A stretch of DNA of 64,000 nucleotides from Wuchereria bancrofti. Its lineage: Eukaryota > Nematoda > Chromadorea > Rhabditida > Onchocercidae. The notes under the pieces were generated by a model. It saw only the letters and a list, made by a program, of their open reading frames with translations. It had not been told where the DNA came from and searched no databases. Position 1 is the first letter of the stretch, and every line of letters begins with the position of its first letter. A program made the position numbers and the translations under genes. Below, piece by piece: positions 1 to 12,459 of this stretch. The DNA is taken from the NCBI GenBank assembly GCA_005281725.1, contig SSBO01000014.1:132541-196540 (forward strand). The letters are read 5' to 3'.

Positions 1-1930
1 AAAATTAGTCTTAATCATCTAAAGGAATATATATATTTGGAAGAATTATCATTGCATATCGTAAAGAAACACAAAACAACGGGAAAACTTTCATTTTCTC
101 TTGCAAAATAACCATAGAAGAATTGTTCATTGATAAGATAAAATGAGAAGAGATAATGAAAGAAACGATATGAATTTAGTCGAGATTTGATGAGTGAAAA
201 TAAAATGAAATTGAAATGAAACGCAACGACGAACATCGGATGGTATAGCAATTTGGAAATGGAAATGATAAACGAAGAAGGAAAGGGAAGAGGAAGAGAA
301 GAGGAGAAGGAAGAGAAGGAGAAAGAGAGGAAAAAGTGGAATAAGGAAAAGTAATAACAGCGGTAGCTTTCCATGGAAGCATCTGATTTTTGATATAAAA
401 TAGGATAAAAAAAGGTAGGAAAGAATAAAGTACAGTGAAAAAGAACAGAAAAAGGAAAGGAAAAATAGGATAGAACAGGAAATAATGAAATTAAAATGGA
501 AGAAGAAAAGAAAACCGGTCAAACACAGATCACTGTGATGAAATTTAATTTAAAAAATAGAGAAAAAATTTAATTTAAAAAAAAAAATTTTTTAAAAAAA
601 AAAAGAAATTTAATTTAAAAAATTCTTCCTGACTGTAAAGAATAGCACAGATGATAACAAAATATAGAAAGATGGATTGACTGGCAAGGAAACAGTGGCG
701 TCAGGTGACAACAAACCTCACTGATCACTAATGACATGTTGTCAACCCACAAATCCATGAATGCGTGTGTGCATTATGTTATGGTTATCATATAATATAC
801 GATTTAAACGTGTCAGAAACTTAACAAATGTTACGACGTACGACAAAACGTGTACCATAGGATGATTTGTATGCAGCGGAAATCCCCGAGAATTCCTGTT
901 AGCTAATAGTTGAGATATTCAACAGCTAACACAGTACTTTTCAATTATTTCTATGAATGCTTGAACACATACTAATAGGCGTATATTACATTTGAAATGA
1001 TAAATGGCTCACAATAAGTAGTAAATCAATCAATAATTGAGTATCTCTCATTTACGGAAGTAAATTAGGTAATCCGACTTGTACGGATTGATCACATATC
1101 GCAATTGACAGATGGACAAGTGCGCTCTATTGACGATATATATCAATTGATAACTACCAAAATAAAATAATAGAAATCTCTTCTTTCTCTTTTTTAATTT
1201 GATGCAAGTTTCACTAAATGGTTTATCAGAGTGAACTAAAAGCGATTGCCAAATAAGTGACGAAATACTAATCAATAACTGTGACAAATATTAATTGGAT
1301 GACAAAGAAAAGTAGTGACGGTGTTGAATTAAATAACTGTAAAGAGAAGTTAATATACAATACCGGCAACATTCCGGAATACCGAATACGGGAAGAGTGA
1401 AGATGCAGACGTATGCGAATTCTCGTAAATGTAATTAATATAGTAACACTGCAAAAGTACACTTCCTCATAACTTTACACTTTACAGGAACAACCACAGT
1501 ATCCTCTTCCCACCGTATTCTCGATGAATCAATCGAAGCGCCAGACTTCACGTTTCAAATTTTTGAACAGGACGCAGTTATATCGTAGGGATAATTCAGG
1601 AAAGAGAAAATGAGGAAGGGAAATAACCTTAGGAAGAAATGAAAACAAAAAGAATTCGATGAGACAAATGAAGCTATCAGAAACCCAAAGTATATGAATA
1701 ATCAATAACTTATTTGAAATAACAAACCCATCAAGAGTCAAAGGTCAAGTGAAATGTTCAAAATTTTCGAATTAATGCAAACAAGCGATAGCCATGTAAT
1801 AATAAGGAAGTTAACTATATGAAAGTCTTCCATCTTCTGCGACCTAAATGGAAGTTTTGTGTTTCTTTACGATATGCAATGATAATTCTTCCAAATATAT
1901 ATATTCCTTTAGATGATTAAGACTAATTTT
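1..1930. repeat. 1.9-kb structure bounded by 77-bp perfect terminal inverted repeats
   Basis: Bases 1-77 are the exact reverse complement of 1854-1930; complementarity stops abruptly on the inner side. The left arm touches the window edge, so the repeat may be longer. The 1.78-kb interior shows no recognisable transposase. About 160-500 is strongly purine-rich (A/G) on the plus strand, and the open frames opposite it are low-complexity Phe/Ser/Leu runs that I do not take as genes. It could be a non-autonomous DNA transposon or foldback element. It could also be an assembly hairpin if the contig really begins here. Target-site duplications cannot be judged because the left flank is missing. 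Confidence 0.7.
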
Positions 1931-3542
1931 ATTTGTGAATAAGGAAAAGAGGACAGAAGATCTTTTTTTTTAATTGTTTTTTCCCGGTAGCAAAAAGTCC
2001 AAAGCCGAAATGAATTCTGTCCATTTATCCATACAACTTTTACAGGTATCATTATGTTAAGCTTAACCTGCTTTTATTTATTTATTTATCTATTGGATAT
2101 ATATCTATAAGACATAAATTCTTGTTAAACATAAACTCATGCATCCTTCCTCTGAGAGTAAAACGTTAGTATATTTAGTATTTGCTAGCATTACTCGAGT
2201 AATCATTAAGCAGAAAAAACAGATCGTTCGATTAAAGTTCGGTTATCCATAGAATAAAATCACTCAATTACTGTCGATGCTAAACAAAAAAAAAAAAAAG
2301 AAAAACTAAATTTTTTAAAAATTTCACAAAATTGCTATTCAAAAACTCTTTTAGCCTTAATGCATACTTTTCCTAATAAAACGGTTGAAAGTGATTTACA
2401 TTATTGTTGATGTTAACCAAACAAGTATTTTTATAATCTTGAAATATAAAACTTTCCATTTCTTCGATTTTGCTTGATCTGTTCTTTTACATACTGATAT
2501 TACAAATTTCCGGATCCATTATTTAAAAAAAAAAAACCCAATTTTAAAGCAGATCAATAAATGGAATTTTGAAATTGGTCAAGAAATAGTAAAAATGGGA
2601 GTAAGAAAGTGAAAACAACTTTTAGCCTGTAGAATCAAAAAGATATAAGGTATAGCAGTAAATATTATGAAACAATTTCCATCAGGCATTTTTAGTTTAA
2701 GATGATCTTTAATCATTGTAATTATAATTGCATTTACCACGAAAAATGGTTAAATATTTCGTATGATAACACATTAACGTCAATTAAATTAAAAGCAACT
2801 ATTACAGCCATCATTTTCATTATCATTATCACACTCTTAGAATTCGAATTATCAATTAACCTTGTAAGATCTCTCGTCAACACTTCACCCATAATGTATT
2901 ATCGTTATGACTACCAATTTATACCATTATCAAACTATTTCACGTCAGTACATCAACACTAATAAATCAATAAACAAATGCTCTCAATTATGTTAATATT
3001 AAAAACTATTTGTTGATGTAATTTTTCACTTCGATAACACATAATTCAATCATTTCTGGCTGGAATTTTTTTTTTTTCTTTTCCTGTGGCATGTGAATTA
3101 AAAAAGTAATTTAAATTGCAAAAATGGATAATAGGCTTTATGAAAGAGTTGTTAAATATTTGTCCAATATTTGAAAAAAAATTTTTTTTGTTAAAAACCA
3201 TTCATAAAAATTAAATCCCATTATTAGCTTGGAAATCGTTTCATGATTTGCTATTTGGAAATTGACATATACCTACATAATTCTGAAATGTTTTTTTTCT
3301 GACCCTTCTAACTTAACCAATTCTATAAAGTATAGCAAAAAAAAAAAGAAGAAGAAATGTTTATAAATAAGCATGCTAAGGTCTTTTAAGAAAACAGAAT
3401 TGCGCTGAAAATGAAATGAATGTAAGATTATTTTTGATCAATTATGAGAAAATCATACGCTAATTTGTCGAGATAGCGGTGACAATCGAAGTAGAAAGCA
3501 GTAAAATACCTGCTATATGGATTTTGGATGGATATATGAGCT
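1931..3542. other. Intergenic, AT-rich, no gene seen
   Basis: This is AT-rich DNA with several poly-A and poly-T runs. A plus-strand open frame at 2702-2962 has no domain, no convincing composition and no supporting splice context, so I did not call it. Confidence 0.5.
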
Positions 3543-3856
3543 ACCTATCCTCTCGACGATTGATGCTGATTTCGAATCTCTGATGAAGACGAAGAATCAA
3601 AGAAGATACGAGCATCTCAAATGGATGGTGAGGTATGATTAGAAGAAGTATTAATAGCTGATGCGAAAAAAATTGAGGTGATGCAGCGAGCATTTCGCAA
3701 ATTGTAGTAGCAAATTTGATTATTATTTTCTATGCATTTTAATGTATCTTTCATTTTTTCTTTATTGATATAGCAAAAAAAAACAAAGTTTTAATACTGT
3801 ATTCTGTGAAATTCTATATCAGATTGTTTATTTTATGTAAGTTTTATTTGTCGTAG

Positions 3857-5233
3857 ATGATGATGAGTCATGATAGTGTCAATGATGGTGACGCAGAAAC
3901 AAAAGGTTCAGTGTCTTCAATTTGTCCGCAATTGAAGTCCTTCCGGACTAATTTGAAAATCCATTGCAAGTATACATCGGTAAGAGATCCTTACACAGTT
4001 GTAAGGAAATCAAAGGAGTCCCTAAAGTTCAAGAAGAATTTCATCCATTATCCTTAGTTTATTTTAATATTTTTAATATTGCCACATAACCAATTCCAAT
4101 CGCAGCTTTAACTCCGTGATAAATTAAAACATGTCTACACATACACACCACTTTGACTGTTTATTTTCAGGTTTCTATCATCGGTGTTGCTGTTTATCTG
4201 TTTATCAGCATACTCTCAAAATATGACTTGGAATATCAATTAGCAGCGCTACTGCCGAAAGTCTGGGGTAAGTAGTGTCGTGAAGTAGGGTCTGATTTGA
4301 GTAGATTATAGAGCCGAATAGTTGTTGCTTTGCAGAGAAGACGACGTTTGATCAACATTTATTTTATTGAGATAAAAATTATCATTGATCGCAATTGCTA
4401 AACAATATTAGAAAGTCTGATGAAGTAGTTTTATTCAGAGAACCTAACCTAAATAAAGGTTATAACTCCTTATGTAGTAATCATTAACTCATAACAATGA
4501 TTTACAATACCGCAAAGGAGGTCAGCTAAACGAAGTGCTATTAGCCTTGTCAATTTCTAATATAATTTACAGTTAGTAAGGAAAACGACAAACAATAAAA
4601 GAAGTCAACTAAATAAAAGGAAATGATAATTGTAAACAATCTAATTAGGCACAAATTCCAACGCATTTTCTTTGTTAACAAATAATGCAAATAAGCTTAG
4701 CTTGTATGGGAGATGAATATTAGATTAATGATTTCTTACATGTGACAATGGATAATCTTTAGTTCTACAGATTTAGTATAATCTTATTTTTACATATTAT
4801 AATTCGGTTTTCTCGATAAGCAATGCCTGAAGACGATTTTTATTCGCTTTGCAAGATGCCACGTTAAACAGAGACGTCTGATGTTGCTAAATCTTCGTGA
4901 TGTGCTAAGTTTTTACATAAAAGATTTTTCAAACATTGTTGTGAATTAGGAAAGCCTTCAATTGGCTTTCACCGTTATAATTTTTTTTCAGTGCTCATAT
5001 AAGAGCAGATTATAGTCTCTTGTGATTCGAGTTTCTGTGATTCAACTCTTGTGATTCCAGTTTGCCCACGCATGGTCAAATCATTCCATCAGACTCTCAA
5101 GCAGTTAAAAAGCAAAATAAAAAATAATGAAATAAGAGAAAAAGTCAAAAAAGACGAAAGAATAAGAAAAATTAAACAAATTGCATATTATTTATTGCTG
5201 TTAATTGCAGCAAATACCTTCGAGAATGTTTAG
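3857..5233 (+). CDS. Small membrane protein, three exons, family not recognised
   Basis: The exons are 3857-3979, 4171-4267 and 5061-5233 (393 nt, 130 aa plus stop). Phases fit throughout: TCG|gtaaga to tttcag|GTT in phase 0, then TGGG|gtaagt to attccag|TT in phase 1. Residues 1-41 are polar. Exon 2 starts with a hydrophobic segment (VSIIGVAVYLFISIL) that looks like a membrane span. Exon 3 is very basic and probably helical, and ends in a second hydrophobic stretch (IAYYLLLLIAANTF). A TAG directly precedes the ATG, so the start is either this ATG or a spliced junction at the same place. I do not recognise the protein. It sits inside an inverted duplication whose right arm carries a head-on copy of its exon 1. 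Confidence 0.5.
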
Positions 5234-5662
5234 AAAATAATAATATTTCATCCTGGCAGTGATTTTATTTACCTAAAATACAAACTTAGCAGAAAATAAA
5301 AAAAAAAAAAAAGAGGAATACAAAAAAATATTAGTAATATACGTAGCAATATTGCTGATAGAAATCTGAAAATAAACGATATAACTGATCTGCATACGGT
5401 ATTTTAAAAAATGTTATATACATAAATAAACATCATCACAGCACTCGAGCTCCATCTTTTCACGGGGATAAACTGCCGGAACCGGATATTGTGAAATATT
5501 AAAATAAACTAAAGATAATGGATGAAACTTTGGAAGTTGATCAGTTCTGAATTTATCAAAAAAGCATGTTCAAGCATTCATCTATATTTACGAATATTTA
5601 TGAAAAAAACCAATTGAAACGGAACCTTTCGATTCTCCTACAACTGTGTAAGGACCTGTTAC

Positions 5663-5785
5663 CGATGTATACTTACAATGGTTTTTCAAATTAGTCCGGA
5701 AAGACTTCAATTGCGGACAAATTGAAGACACTGAACCTTTTGTTTTTGTGTCACCATCACTGACACTATCATGACTCATCATCAT
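5663..5785 (-). pseudogene. Inverted copy of exon 1 of the neighbouring small membrane-protein gene
   Basis: This is a 123-nt open exon of the same length as 3857-3979, with 37 of 41 codons encoding the same residue. The ATG run, the preceding TAG and a GT donor (TCG|gtaaca) are retained. The four changes are Asn9 to Ser, Ala13 to Thr, Glu14 to Lys and Ile36 to Asn, counting from the first Met. I found no copy of the membrane-segment exon downstream on the minus strand, so it is probably a truncated duplicate. It could still be transcribed from its duplicated upstream region, and would then read antisense into the intact gene. Confidence 0.55.
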
Positions 5786-6117
5786 CTACGACAAATAAAA
5801 CTTACATAAAATAAACAATCTGATATAGAATTTCACAGAATACAGTATTAAAACTTTGTTTTTTTTTTTTGCTATATCAATAAAGAAAAAATGAAAGATA
5901 CATTAAAATGCATAGAAAATAATAATCAAATTTGCTACTACAATTTGCGAAATGCCCGCTGCATCACCTCAATTTTTTTCGCATCAGCTATTAATACAGA
6001 TGCTCGTATCTTCTTTGATTCTTTGTCTTCATCAGAGATTCGAAATCAGTCGAACTTGTGGATGAGGATGATTAGATCTTAATCCTTTATCTTTATCATC
6101 GGTCGTCGAGAGGATAG

Positions 6118-8600
6118 ATAAGGATATGTTATCATGCTGAAAGTTAACATTATCATAATTGGTCACAAAAAAATTTACATCTTTCAGGAGGCCAATTAAA
6201 TTTTTGGAGAGAATGACTAAAAACATTTACAGTTGAAAATTTATGTTAATTAAGAAAATCAACTGGGAAATATTTGAAAACTACATATAAAATAAAAATA
6301 AAAACTACTATTTCGTGCATATTGGCAAACAGACAGTTTGAGATATTACGAGTAATCTTACAAGAATCTTACCAATTTGTCCATTTTCGGGAACAAAAAC
6401 GCAAGCACCTAATTGTTTTTACCCGAAAAATATATTTGCAACTGTTAACTGCATAATTGTGTTTGATGCAAATATGTTTGAATAAGATTTATAAATCTCA
6501 TAATGGGTAATTTACAATTTATACATGCTTGCTTGTAACTTTAGCACTCATATTTTGGAATTTAACAGTATTAATTTTTATACATTGCAAAAGAATTATG
6601 ATCATCCTTATCATACATCTCATGAATATATCATTTTATTTTAGTTCAAAGTTCAAATCACATCTAATTTGCTCTAAATTGCATCACACTTCACGTAACT
6701 TTTATCAAACTCAACTCCTTTACCTATCACGTATGAAAAGGAAAAAAAAAATCAGTTTCATTGACCTCTTATGCTAATAGTCGTAAGATTTTATGTGAAT
6801 TATCACGTAAACATATATCAATTTTGACGTAAATCCACGTACAATTATCATTATCATCTTTTTCATTACTGTTAATCCCCTCAACAACTTTCATCTGCAA
6901 TATCTTTCAGTAAACCCTAAATTGTACCCATTGTTCTCAGTTTACCCAAATGCATCAATTTTTCGCGTTATCATCTCAATCAAACAATTCTGATCTCTTG
7001 TTTTTTTTTTTTTTTTTTCCACAATATCAGAAATCAAAATAGGGCACACATAAGATGGATTGCCATTTCAGTAGATTACCATAATTTAAAGAATTATCTC
7101 TTAATCGACATAATTTTTCTTTTTCTTTTTTTTTTTTTTTTTTAATATAAATGAGAAAATTTGATGAAATCAAAATTTAATAGTTTTTTTTTTGCCACTT
7201 TTAAATATTATCAATTTACAAACAAAGTTGATTAAATTGCATTTTCTAAAATGAAAAGACATAAAAGTATCATTAGAAGGCAAGTTGATGATGATTTTAA
7301 ATATATTAAAGGATTTATTTAAAATGTAACTTTTAAGATAGTAAAGAATATGTACTGGAAATAGTCAATAAATTATATTTCACCTGTTAATGTGTAATCA
7401 TTTGCATATTATGTGCATTTTTGAAAAAAAAAAAAAAAAAGAAAGGTAATGGAAAAATTTTCAACATCTTTATATGTGATTTTCCCGAATATATATATAT
7501 ATAATTGAAGCTTAGAATAGGAAGAATAAAGCAAGAAACAATTATTATCGCTCATTTCAAATTAAATAATTGGAAATTTCAGACATTAATTAATTTACGA
7601 AAACGTGTAAAGAATAATTTGTAATTGCATTTTTGTAACTGTTGTAATAGTTGCAATGTGTATTAGATGAAAATTTATTTCGCATTTCGATTCATACAAT
7701 ACAAGCATTACTTCTATTGCATTATATATTGGTTTACAACCACTGTACATACCAGCAAATGATAATAGCAACAATATAATCCTCTGATAATTACTAAAAA
7801 AGAAAGAAAAAAAAATGATAGGAAAAAAAAAATATCTACTTTAATAATAATGTGAAAATTTATTTAATAAATATATTTAATAAACAAAAATTCATAACCT
7901 AATCAACAATTAGAGTAAAATAGAACAATTAAACATTTTGCTATTTTAATATCTCATAAAGAAGGCTATAACTACCTGAAAATACATATCTGGATAATTC
8001 GAAAGTTAATCAGAACTTATTAGAAATAAAAGAAGAAAGATTAGACCAATAGTAGGATATTTTTGAATTAATTTTCTGTTTTTAATAAAATGAAAGCAAA
8101 AAAAAAAAAAAATGTGCTTATCATTATTCTTATTACATTTTTCTTATCATTGCATTACATATATACGCTAAGTAACATTTAACACTCCACGTTTATCATC
8201 TTTGTTTTCACATGAACCAATTGTCTTCATAGGTGAAGGTCAAATGTCGCAAACTACATGAGGCTCGTCTGTTGTAAGAAATGAGAATGAAGAGAAGAGG
8301 ACAAATTGTAGATATCGTACTATTTATTACTTTTGCTTGCAATCTTTTACAAATGATGCATATAGCTAAGATTATTAGCTTATTGTCATCATCTACGTAT
8401 GATGCGATTTAGATTAGCATCAGTATATGAAGATACGAGATCAGTTATCATAGTATCAAGTGCTAAGAGGAAAGAAGAAAATTGTAAAAAGAAATGAAAA
8501 TAATAATTATAAATTTAGAATTATATGAAATTTCAATTGATAACATTCCAATTTATCAAAAAAAAAAAAAAAATGATAACAAAATTTTTGAATGTTGAGA
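6118..8600. other. Intergenic, no gene seen
   Basis: This AT-rich region has long poly-T runs (near 7001 and 7125) and poly-A runs (near 7423 and 8100). The open frames at 6274-6456 and 6529-6777 lack domains, biased composition or matching splice partners. It contains the 3' flank of the DB/FN3/Ig gene on the minus strand. Confidence 0.5.
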
Positions 8601-10259
8601 TCAAAATTGGAAATGATAGGAAGCGATCCATTTATCATCACTATGAATTAACCGTACTGGATGAGCATTACCAAAGCTATTTGATGCAACAACAACAATT
8701 TCATCGATATCATTTGCAGCATTACCAAAAATACGTTTACTGGTTGTTACAACAGAACTCAATTCCCATGTTGTTGAAAATTTACGCTTCCAATAAACGT
8801 GATACATATCAGCACGTGGTGTTAAATCCCAACGTAATATTAAATCACCATCCGAATTTGGAATAGCTTTTAGGCCAGATACAGTTGCTGGTCGACTATC
8901 TGCATTTTCCATTCGACATTGAAAGATAGAGAATGTATATACAGCGCATGCATGTGGAATTGTATCTAATTTATTCATTTGAAAACCATCACAAAGTGGT
9001 AAACAAATTCCAGGAACTTTTTTTCGTAAACAACATGCACCTTCATCAACACCTACTGTTGTACAAGTAAGAAATTTGCTTATTTCATCTTCACAGTGAC
9101 TATTAATGAATGATTCAGCTCGTAGAGCTGCATGCTTACCAAATTCAGAACCACAAACAGCAACACATGGTGATCGAATTCCTAAACGTTGACAACATAT
9201 ATATGGTGGTTCTGGTGGTATTGGTGTTGCTGAGGTTAGCACACGTTGTATCACTCGAATATCAGCATTTGAACTGCCAAAATCATTAGTTACAATACAG
9301 CGATAGGTACCAAAATCTGATAACTTTAGGAATTTAATTTGAAGAGCAGAAACATAATGGCGTGGATGTTCATGAGATGAAATATAATTGGTGAAACTAT
9401 ACTTATCACCTCCAATTTTCTCATAATGACCCGTTTTTTCGTGCATTTTTTTCCATTCAAAATGAACACTTTTATGAGTGGTACCGGGCATTTCCATTCG
9501 ACAAGCAATTGTTACCGATGAAGCATCACCAGGAATTGAAACAGTTTCACGATATGCAATAACTCTTGGTGCTACTCCAGCTGTATAAAAATGAATGGTC
9601 TCAGAAGGTAATGATCGATGACGTCCATCACGAGTTATTGCAATTACATATACCAAATATTTGCTATCAGCGTGTAAATTTGTAAGCGTAACCTTATAAC
9701 TTCGAGTATTGATGGTCTTTTCGATGAAACCACTATCAGCTTCTTTACAGATAACTTGATATGATTCAGCAAGATGTGAATTAACTGCTGGTGGTGACCA
9801 AGCAATAACAACACTATCCGTACTTTTAGAAACGATATGTAATGATACAGGTGACGTGGGAATGTTCAAATAACCACGCTCAAAACAACGAAACATAGGA
9901 TGTAAATTGATAGCTAAACAGGTCTGATATTTATCCCATGCTGCAATACCATCGATACCTTCACCACGGCACATACCAAAACATGCATTTTCATCACGAT
10001 CTTTTGCTTCACTCATACAGCAATGAATATGATCACGACCATCAGCTAAGCATTGCGAGATTGCATTCATATACGGTTGACAATTCAATTTTCGCTCAAA
10101 AATATTATAAACATCAAAATCATTAGGTGGATTCTGGGGATTACACAACATCCGTGTACATGTCTCCGTCACGCCACGTTTTCGACAGCATTGTCCAACG
10201 ACAATTGCGCCTACACCGTTGCAAACGTTATACACGAACAGAAACAGCGACAACCACAT
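8601..10259 (-). CDS. Secreted DB/FN3/Ig protein, C25G4.10-like
   Basis: This is one uninterrupted frame. The frame is open from 10322, but I prefer the ATG at 10259 because it begins a good signal peptide (MWLSLFLFVYNVCNGVGA), giving 552 aa. Using 573-aa numbering from 10322, the order is: a Cys-rich DB module (about 45-150, starting CCRKRG and containing the HCCMSE and CFGMC cysteine patterns); a fibronectin III domain (about 155-247, with IAWSPP and YLVYVIAI); an Ig domain (about 252-358, with CR...W and DFGTYRC); a second DB module (about 376-473, with CCLRKK); and a second FN3 (about 476-560). This is the architecture of the C. elegans protein annotated as Ig-like and fibronectin type-III domain-containing C25G4.10. 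The function is unknown; an extracellular or cuticle-associated adhesive role is inference. It is the only intronless long gene in the window. Confidence 0.85.
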   Translation of the reverse strand: MWLSLFLFVYNVCNGVGAIVVGQCCRKRGVTETCTRMLCNPQNPPNDFDVYNIFERKLNCQPYMNAISQCLADGRDHIHCCMSEAKDRDENACFGMCRGEGIDGIAAWDKYQTCLAINLHPMFRCFERGYLNIPTSPVSLHIVSKSTDSVVIAWSPPAVNSHLAESYQVICKEADSGFIEKTINTRSYKVTLTNLHADSKYLVYVIAITRDGRHRSLPSETIHFYTAGVAPRVIAYRETVSIPGDASSVTIACRMEMPGTTHKSVHFEWKKMHEKTGHYEKIGGDKYSFTNYISSHEHPRHYVSALQIKFLKLSDFGTYRCIVTNDFGSSNADIRVIQRVLTSATPIPPEPPYICCQRLGIRSPCVAVCGSEFGKHAALRAESFINSHCEDEISKFLTCTTVGVDEGACCLRKKVPGICLPLCDGFQMNKLDTIPHACAVYTFSIFQCRMENADSRPATVSGLKAIPNSDGDLILRWDLTPRADMYHVYWKRKFSTTWELSSVVTTSKRIFGNAANDIDEIVVVASNSFGNAHPVRLIHSDDKWIASYHFQF

Positions 10260-10322
10260 GTGAACAATTGGGGGACAATCCTTCACACCGGGAAAGCAAA
10301 CACAGGTTGGCCGCCCTTTCAA

Positions 10323-12459
10323 GGTCTTCTGTTGATGATACCTTCCACCTTCCTTCTCCTCCCCTCAGTTTCCTTCTCACCCCCCCCGTCCTCTCTCCCC
10401 TCGAGCATTCATTAACGCCCAAATCAACTCCTGCCAACTACTTTTATAGACATTATTTCAAAAAAAAAGAAAAAAAAACTTTCTCATTGCAATTTTTATT
10501 GATATCACTGTTATCATTCTTGCTATTAGCGTAACATAATCAATCCCTACATCACTCATACTCCTGCTGTTTTATCCATTCGTCGTAATCATTTTGGAGA
10601 AATTGATATATACTGTATCTTCCCAACATACTATTCATATCTTTCCACCCCTACTTACTACCAGTTATGTAAAATGAAATATTAGTTACGAATTTCTCGA
10701 TTGCTATCACTGGTCACATATGATAAGCCAGGATGCGACATGCCATCAACAAACATAATACTGACAATAATCCTGAACAATCAGTAAAATTTATATCGAG
10801 ATAACTTCGGAACTCAGAAATTGGGTTAGAGGCATCAACTTCCCAAAATATTATATCTCGAATTTTTTACTCTTTCTTATGGCGAAGTTATCAGTGTAAG
10901 ATTAAATTCTTCATCCATAAAGCAACTAGTCCAAAAAAAATGGAAGAGCAAATTAGACCAAAAATAACCAATTCCTATAAATACTTTTTTTTTTTTATTA
11001 TTCCTCGATCAGTAACATTAAACGATCAGTAACACTTTGACTAAGGAAACAATGAAAGTCATTAGCTGAGGTAATTTTCACATAAGTCTCCAGAACGTTA
11101 ACATCCTTTGGTTTTGAACTGTGTAGCTATCATATTAGCAAATAGGCGAATCAAGTATCACCGATACTACAGTCATTCGCCATCTATAATTCCTTTAACA
11201 ACATAAAAAATTACACATCTTGTGTTCCCGGATTTCATTTCATCCGATCAGTAGTAGTCATCAATAAAAGAATCTGTGTCTGTTTGTTTACGTAATCATT
11301 TCCATAAAGGTGTTAGAACGATTGTTTCCCGTTGGTAATTAATCTGTCACCGAATTGGGCTACTCCTTGACCCGGTTTATTTACCACTTACTGAAATGAA
11401 AGTTACCATCTTGCACAAGTCGTTCTCTCATTCTCTTTCTACTGCATTCAATCATATCGTTTCCGCATTACAAAACAAATCACTTGTGTAACACAAACAT
11501 TACATCGACTTGCATCATATTTCAGGATATTAGTTCCGAATCTCCACTCTTATAATTTCGAATCCTTATCATTGAACGTTTATGATTTCTTGATGATGAT
11601 CTTTTTTATCTTCCGGATTTAGCACTCGTTACTGTTCTGTTATTTTATTTCTGAACAGTTTGCATACTATAATTGCTTAACGGAAAGCTATATAATAATA
11701 AAAATTTACTCTTCTTATTTCTTACTAATAAGATAAATGATAAAAAGTTTCCTTAATGGAAGAGTGAACTGTTACACGATGCGAATAAAATTGGAGATCA
11801 CTAAGCGTGAATGTTTAGAATTGTGTTGAAGTGAAAAGATAGGATAAAGCGACATTCAGGTTCGGATATATTCAAAATAAGGATCCGAAAAGAACAACAG
11901 CAAACAACAGTGATTTCAACCTGATAAAAATAACGTTTCAAAAAAAGCATATAGGCACCAACATACCAATATAAAAACATCAAAAGTATTTGTTGAATGT
12001 ACTTACCTCTTAACCGATCTTTAAAACTTCTAAAGATAAAGCAACTTTTTACACCTAGGTTCCAAACTATTACGTACAGAAAACAAAAAATTTGTATGAG
12101 TTATAACATTTCAAATTATCTTAAAAACGAGAATATTGATATCAATTACATTAACAATTCCAAAAGAAGTGATTTAAAAAGTGCAGAAAACAAAGCAATA
12201 ATTAAAATGGATTGGAACATTTCCGATCGGTATACAGTTCACTAATAATGCGAGACAAGTCATAGATTCTAGAAGCTAAATGATGAACTACTGTTGAAAA
12301 AAAGCAAAAAAAAAAAAAAATTAATGCCATCGTAGCAAACGTGGAAAGAATAGAGTTCGAACTAAAAAATGAAGGTGAGCAGCTGAAACGTATCCCAGCA
12401 TGGCATAAACAATGCTCATGAGACCAAACAAAAAATAAGTTTGCAAGTAATTCTGCATT
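10323..12459. other. Intergenic, promoter side of the DB/FN3/Ig gene
   Basis: Just upstream of the DB/FN3/Ig gene (about 10325-10440) is an unusually CT-rich, relatively GC-rich stretch, with a C run near 10381. The rest is ordinary AT-rich DNA. The open frames at 11801-11983 and 11997-12245 have no supporting features. Confidence 0.4.

Larger units (their letters stand above)
3543..6117. repeat. Long imperfect inverted duplication of a promoter and first exon
   Basis: The left arm (about 3543-4078) and right arm (about 5497-6117) are imperfect reverse complements. They share the upstream flank, including a polypyrimidine and poly-A stretch, then the 123-nt exon starting ATGATGATGAGTCATGATAG, its donor and part of the following intron. 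The outer ends share the motif ctatcctctcgacga. The right arm has short insertions on both sides of the exon. The 1.4-kb spacer between arms is unique and holds exons 2 and 3 of the plus-strand gene. The two exon copies differ at 4 of 41 codons, so the duplication is neither brand new nor badly decayed. Confidence 0.8.

Noticed and set aside
15..522. Minus-strand Phe/Ser/Leu-rich frames
   Set aside because: Products of the purine tract read in reverse; low complexity.
8525..8866. Plus-strand 113-aa frame
   Set aside because: Antisense shadow of the C-terminal FN3 region of the DB/FN3/Ig gene.
10053..10534. Overlapping plus-strand frames of 120 and 135 aa
   Set aside because: Antisense of the first DB module and its CT-rich upstream region; no domain.
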